Part shown: one piece after another, positions 61,901 through 64,000 of the stretch
Numbering within the stretch: the stretch's first letter is position 1
Layout: each line of letters begins with the position of its first letter
Source of the DNA: Nostoc sp. CENA543
Lineage (GTDB): Bacteria > Cyanobacteriota > Cyanobacteriia > Cyanobacteriales > Nostocaceae
Direction: 5' to 3'
Length of the DNA stretch: 64,000 bases
Assembly: GCF_002896875.1 (NCBI RefSeq)
Contig: NZ_CP023278.1
Location: forward strand, 992,001-1,056,000
Made by a program: the position numbers and the translations under genes
Notes under the pieces: model-generated
The model's database searches: none
The model's input: the letters and a program-made list of their open reading frames with translations, nothing else
What the model was told of the DNA's origin: nothing

Positions 61901-63927
61901 GAAATAATAGTTTTAACATAAGGGATATTTAAGCATTCACTAAAAAAGCAATAAAAATTAATTCTTTGATCAGCACTATTCATAAAGAAGAATTCTTCAA
62001 ACTGATCAAATATGAGAATGATTGTACAATTGCGCTCAACAGCCAGTCGGATTTTTTCTATCAGAATACTGGGCGTAAATTCCATAGCGATGGGAATATC
62101 TATTTGGGCAATAGCTTGATTAATCAAGTGACCTAAAGTTGTTACCCAATCTGTGTACCCAGATATAAAAACTGGTAAAGGAATCCGTTCACCAATCACT
62201 TTCCCTCTTAAAAAAGGCAGTAAACCCGCTTTCAGAAGGGAACTTTTACCCACTCCTGACGGGCCATGAATAATTGTCAGTTTATAATCAGCCCGTGTCA
62301 GTCTTTCAATTAATCTATTAATATCTTGCTGTCTACCAGATACAGATATTTCCTGGGCAATTTCTTCAGGAATGGATTCGATTTTTTGTGCGGCTAGTGC
62401 TTGATTGATTCTGTAGCGTTGCGGTTGTAACTGACTAGCACCGATGAAAGCGCGAAATCCATATTGGTGTTCTATTTGAATTTTTTCTTGCTTGAGTTTA
62501 AAGGCTTCTAGATAATCATGACGTTCGATGCAATAAAGCGATCGCAATTCTTCTAAAATTTCTAAATATAATGCAGGCTCATACTGTAATTCACAAACTA
62601 CCTTCGCCCATTCTAGATTGCTAATGGCTTCTTCCCAATTACCTAAGTGCCATTGTGTCTTGGCTAAGATTAATAGATATCTACTTTCTTGAGGCTGAGA
62701 AATATCTGTAGCTTTTTCTGCGATCGCTAGGGATGTATTAGCTAATTCATGAGCTAATACCCAATTCGATTCTGTAATCGCCACTGTAGCTAAAAAACTA
62801 TAATCTTGGGCAATTTGGGCGGCACTACCATATTTTTTATGTAATTTTAAGGCTTTTTGTGCTAGTTCTTTTAGTTCTTGCCAAGCTTGTAAATTTTGCA
62901 GGATTTCACAAGCAGCAATAATAAATTTGGCAGTTAAATCTTCCCTTTGTACTTCTGTCAATATCTCCAAACACTGTTGAAACCACGATAAAGCTCTTTG
63001 CCAATAACTAGTTTTATTCCCTCTGTGTAAATCTGCCATACGGCGATAGCAAAGACCTAAATGAAATGATATAGTCGCCTGCCATAATTCATGGATATGA
63101 TTACACTTAAGAGTATTTAAATCTTTGATTTTTCTTAATTCTTGTTGCCATAAAGCTAGACTTTTTTGATAGTGAGATAAACTACTATTGATTTGATCAT
63201 TAGCATATTTATCTCTGCCGAGGAAGAATTCTAGACTAGCTTCTAGTCCAGGTTCTAGTTTTACACTGTACAACCGCAATAAATCATTCCGGGCAGATTC
63301 AATTTCGTGGCGATGCTGAGATTTAGGGTCTAAATTTAAAGCGGTATTGGAGATAAATTTCTCAGCCCCAGTTTCTAAAATTTTGGCAAATAAAGATTCT
63401 GTTTCTTGTCGGATCAAGGCAACTAAATCTTCTTTAGCCATTTCAAACTTAATTGTAGTTGCTGCCCAACTTTTAAAGTCAGGTGCTAATTTGGAAAGCA
63501 CTGAGGCAACTTCATCCTGTAACCACAAAATTAGAGGAAAAGAAAAACTGGCCGCATAGATATCTCGTGCTTGATTAATCCCAATAATTAAATCATCTAG
63601 GGCGACAACTGATTCTAAACCAAAAACCATCACGGCTGATGGTAAGGAATCTGTACCCACAGCAGGATGATCTAAAAATAATTCTGATGATATGGTCGTA
63701 TGTAGAGAGTTAGTAGAAGATGAGAGATAGATTTCCCTGAGATTAATGTCTTGAGTGTGAGAGCGTAATTCGGTAAGCATTTGCTCTCGGAGATGACTAT
63801 AATTACAACGGACTAAAATTAAGGCGAAGTGGCCTTGAGAGAGATTAATAGCCCTAATTAATCTCTGTAGTGAGTTCAAATTATTAGGTGTAATTTCTGT
63901 TGTCAATTGATATGATGTAGAAAGCAT
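58936..63927 (-). CDS. STAND ATPase with TPR-like helices and 14 WD40 repeats
   Basis: A 1663-residue signalling protein. Residues 1-165 form an alpha/beta domain with GINQARDIYAASFSFPLILWL and LAPDFKSWAA, a pattern seen at the N-terminus of bacterial TPR-STAND proteins but without a Walker A. Residues about 215-490 are TPR-like helices. The nSTAND1-type NTPase has Walker A GPSGVGKSSLLKAG (555-568) and Walker B ILIFDQFEEFF (637-647), then a winged-helix part. A membrane helix at 934-950 follows. Residues 1037-1625 hold 14 WD40 repeats, enough for two seven-bladed propellers, ending in a SCHWLNDYL tail typical of cyanobacterial WD40 proteins. NLR-like sensing or defence is inferred. Confidence 0.9.
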   Translation of the reverse strand: MLSTSYQLTTEITPNNLNSLQRLIRAINLSQGHFALILVRCNYSHLREQMLTELRSHTQDINLREIYLSSSTNSLHTTISSELFLDHPAVGTDSLPSAVMVFGLESVVALDDLIIGINQARDIYAASFSFPLILWLQDEVASVLSKLAPDFKSWAATTIKFEMAKEDLVALIRQETESLFAKILETGAEKFISNTALNLDPKSQHRHEIESARNDLLRLYSVKLEPGLEASLEFFLGRDKYANDQINSSLSHYQKSLALWQQELRKIKDLNTLKCNHIHELWQATISFHLGLCYRRMADLHRGNKTSYWQRALSWFQQCLEILTEVQREDLTAKFIIAACEILQNLQAWQELKELAQKALKLHKKYGSAAQIAQDYSFLATVAITESNWVLAHELANTSLAIAEKATDISQPQESRYLLILAKTQWHLGNWEEAISNLEWAKVVCELQYEPALYLEILEELRSLYCIERHDYLEAFKLKQEKIQIEHQYGFRAFIGASQLQPQRYRINQALAAQKIESIPEEIAQEISVSGRQQDINRLIERLTRADYKLTIIHGPSGVGKSSLLKAGLLPFLRGKVIGERIPLPVFISGYTDWVTTLGHLINQAIAQIDIPIAMEFTPSILIEKIRLAVERNCTIILIFDQFEEFFFMNSADQRINFYCFFSECLNIPYVKTIISLREDYIHCLLEFERFSKNNEEKLYDLGVINKNILDKDIRYYLGNFSIEDALGIICSFRQNSHYEMSAELINKLVQDLAGETGEVHPIELQIVGAQLQTENITTLQQYNLCGGSKKLVGRWLEEVIKDCGAENENLSWQLLFELTDEKGTRPLKTDIDLAKVLRNNSEPTTETYSSGELILEILVGSGLVLRWRDETGDRYQLVHDYLVEPIRQKNNHGIVAELEKVKSEKKQAEVAQQVSQEQLNLVLRRRLREARIAGVLLAVMGSTIAALWWQADIQRRTAELQTIRAERSETNLQISAIASSSEALYTSNQQFDALLESMRAWRKLKHSQGILPETQMRVVAALQQAVYGVTELNRLEGHSDIVWGVTFSPDGKLLASGSTDQTVKLWQPDGTLRQTLVGHSSPVTSVSFSPDGQSLASSSLDKTVLIWRKDPITEQFDPTPALTLSNVGDWVYNVTFSPDGELIATASKDKTVKLWRRDGSLVTTLKGHNKKVNWVSFSPDSQFMASASEDKTVKIWRRDGSLVKTLPAHESGVTVVVFSPNGELLASASRDETIKLWQIERANQEIKDIQPYKTLTQHSSTVWSLSFSSDSTKLASASDDNTINLWSQAGTLIKTLKGHSDAVVSVAFSPDNRTLASSSYDKSVRLWSLESPTLPVLRGHEGRVLSVAWSPDGQMLASGSRDRTVKLWRREVVNGQTETNIYKTLVGHTDIVNSVSIDPKGEMIASGSYDNTVKLWRRDGTLWKTLLGHSDGILSVNFSPDGELLVSASRDKTIKLWTRDGILLKTLEGHQARINSVSFSPDGQVIASASDDKTVKLWQRNGTFIKTFAPHDSWVLGVNFSPNNQLLASAGWDNTIRLWRRDGTLLQTLLKGYGDSVNAVTFSPNGEILASANWDSTVKLWSREGKLIKTLNGHQSPVLSVSFSPDGQTLASASDDNTIILWNLHMDDLLSRSCHWLNDYLKHNNNVAPSDRSLCDGVPENY

Positions 63928-64000
63928 ATTTTTTTAAAGAATTATAGATAATCAAAAAAAACACAAAATATATTTACTAAATGATATAAACACATAAAAT

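Overview
The window looks like chromosome of a filamentous, heterocyst-forming cyanobacterium of the Nostoc/Anabaena/Trichormus type. It carries photosystem genes (psbE-psbF-psbL-psbJ, psaI, psbO), the photosystem II assembly genes rubA and ycf48, plastid-type NDH-1 genes (ndhC-ndhK-ndhJ, ndhD, ndhF), a SigF-type sigma factor, an RbcR-type LysR regulator and a DevH-like CRP regulator. The HIP1 octamer GCGATCGC is frequent. Many intergenic gaps hold tandem heptamers (GAGTAAT, GACTAAT, CAATTCG, GTCAATA) of the STRR type known from these genomes.

Layout. 1-2.4 kb: the 3' part of a thioredoxin-domain (YyaL/DUF255-like) protein gene, then mobA. 2.5-13.8 kb is a metal-transport block: a Fe/B12-type binding lipoprotein; a minus-strand run of multicopper oxidase, helix-hairpin-helix lipoprotein, ferritin-like protein and FTR1 iron permease; a complete cobalt ECF transporter (cbiM, cbiN, cbiQ, cbiO); and a second Ni/Co ECF transporter with a fused M-N component. 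13.8-23.4 kb: Uma2 protein, HAD phosphatase, an ArgRS-like protein without a catalytic core, the DevH-like regulator followed by a densely folded non-coding stretch, fmt, a class D beta-lactamase and a few cyanobacterial proteins of unknown role. 24-33 kb: minC-minD-minE, a DUF1537 kinase, a fibrillin-family protein, a RecB-like nuclease, a phosphohexomutase and a LapA-type protein.

32.8-40.7 kb is an accessory patch: a frameshifted orphan BrnA antitoxin, two DUF433/DUF5615 toxin-antitoxin pairs, two Uma2 proteins (one carrying an in-frame palindromic insertion), and a UPF0175/DUF3368 pair lying between ndhD and ndhF. 40.9-51.1 kb is the photosynthetic electron-transport block (ndhF, a WCGLC thioredoxin, a NnrU/Z-ISO-like protein, rbcR, ndhC-ndhK-ndhJ, rubA, ycf48, psbE-psbF-psbL-psbJ, psaI). 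51.2-58 kb has a large unrecognised protein, a PilP-like lipoprotein beside sigF, and psbO. The window ends in a 1663-residue STAND ATPase with TPR-like helices and 14 WD40 repeats.

The observations most worth following are: the structured RNA candidate downstream of devH (17457-17943); the STAND/WD40 protein; the 45-bp palindrome inserted in frame in a Uma2 gene; the four-base duplication that breaks brnA; the iron oxidase-permease cluster with its odd HHH lipoprotein; and heptamer repeats that supply start and stop codons. All family assignments come from reading motifs by eye; no database search was run.
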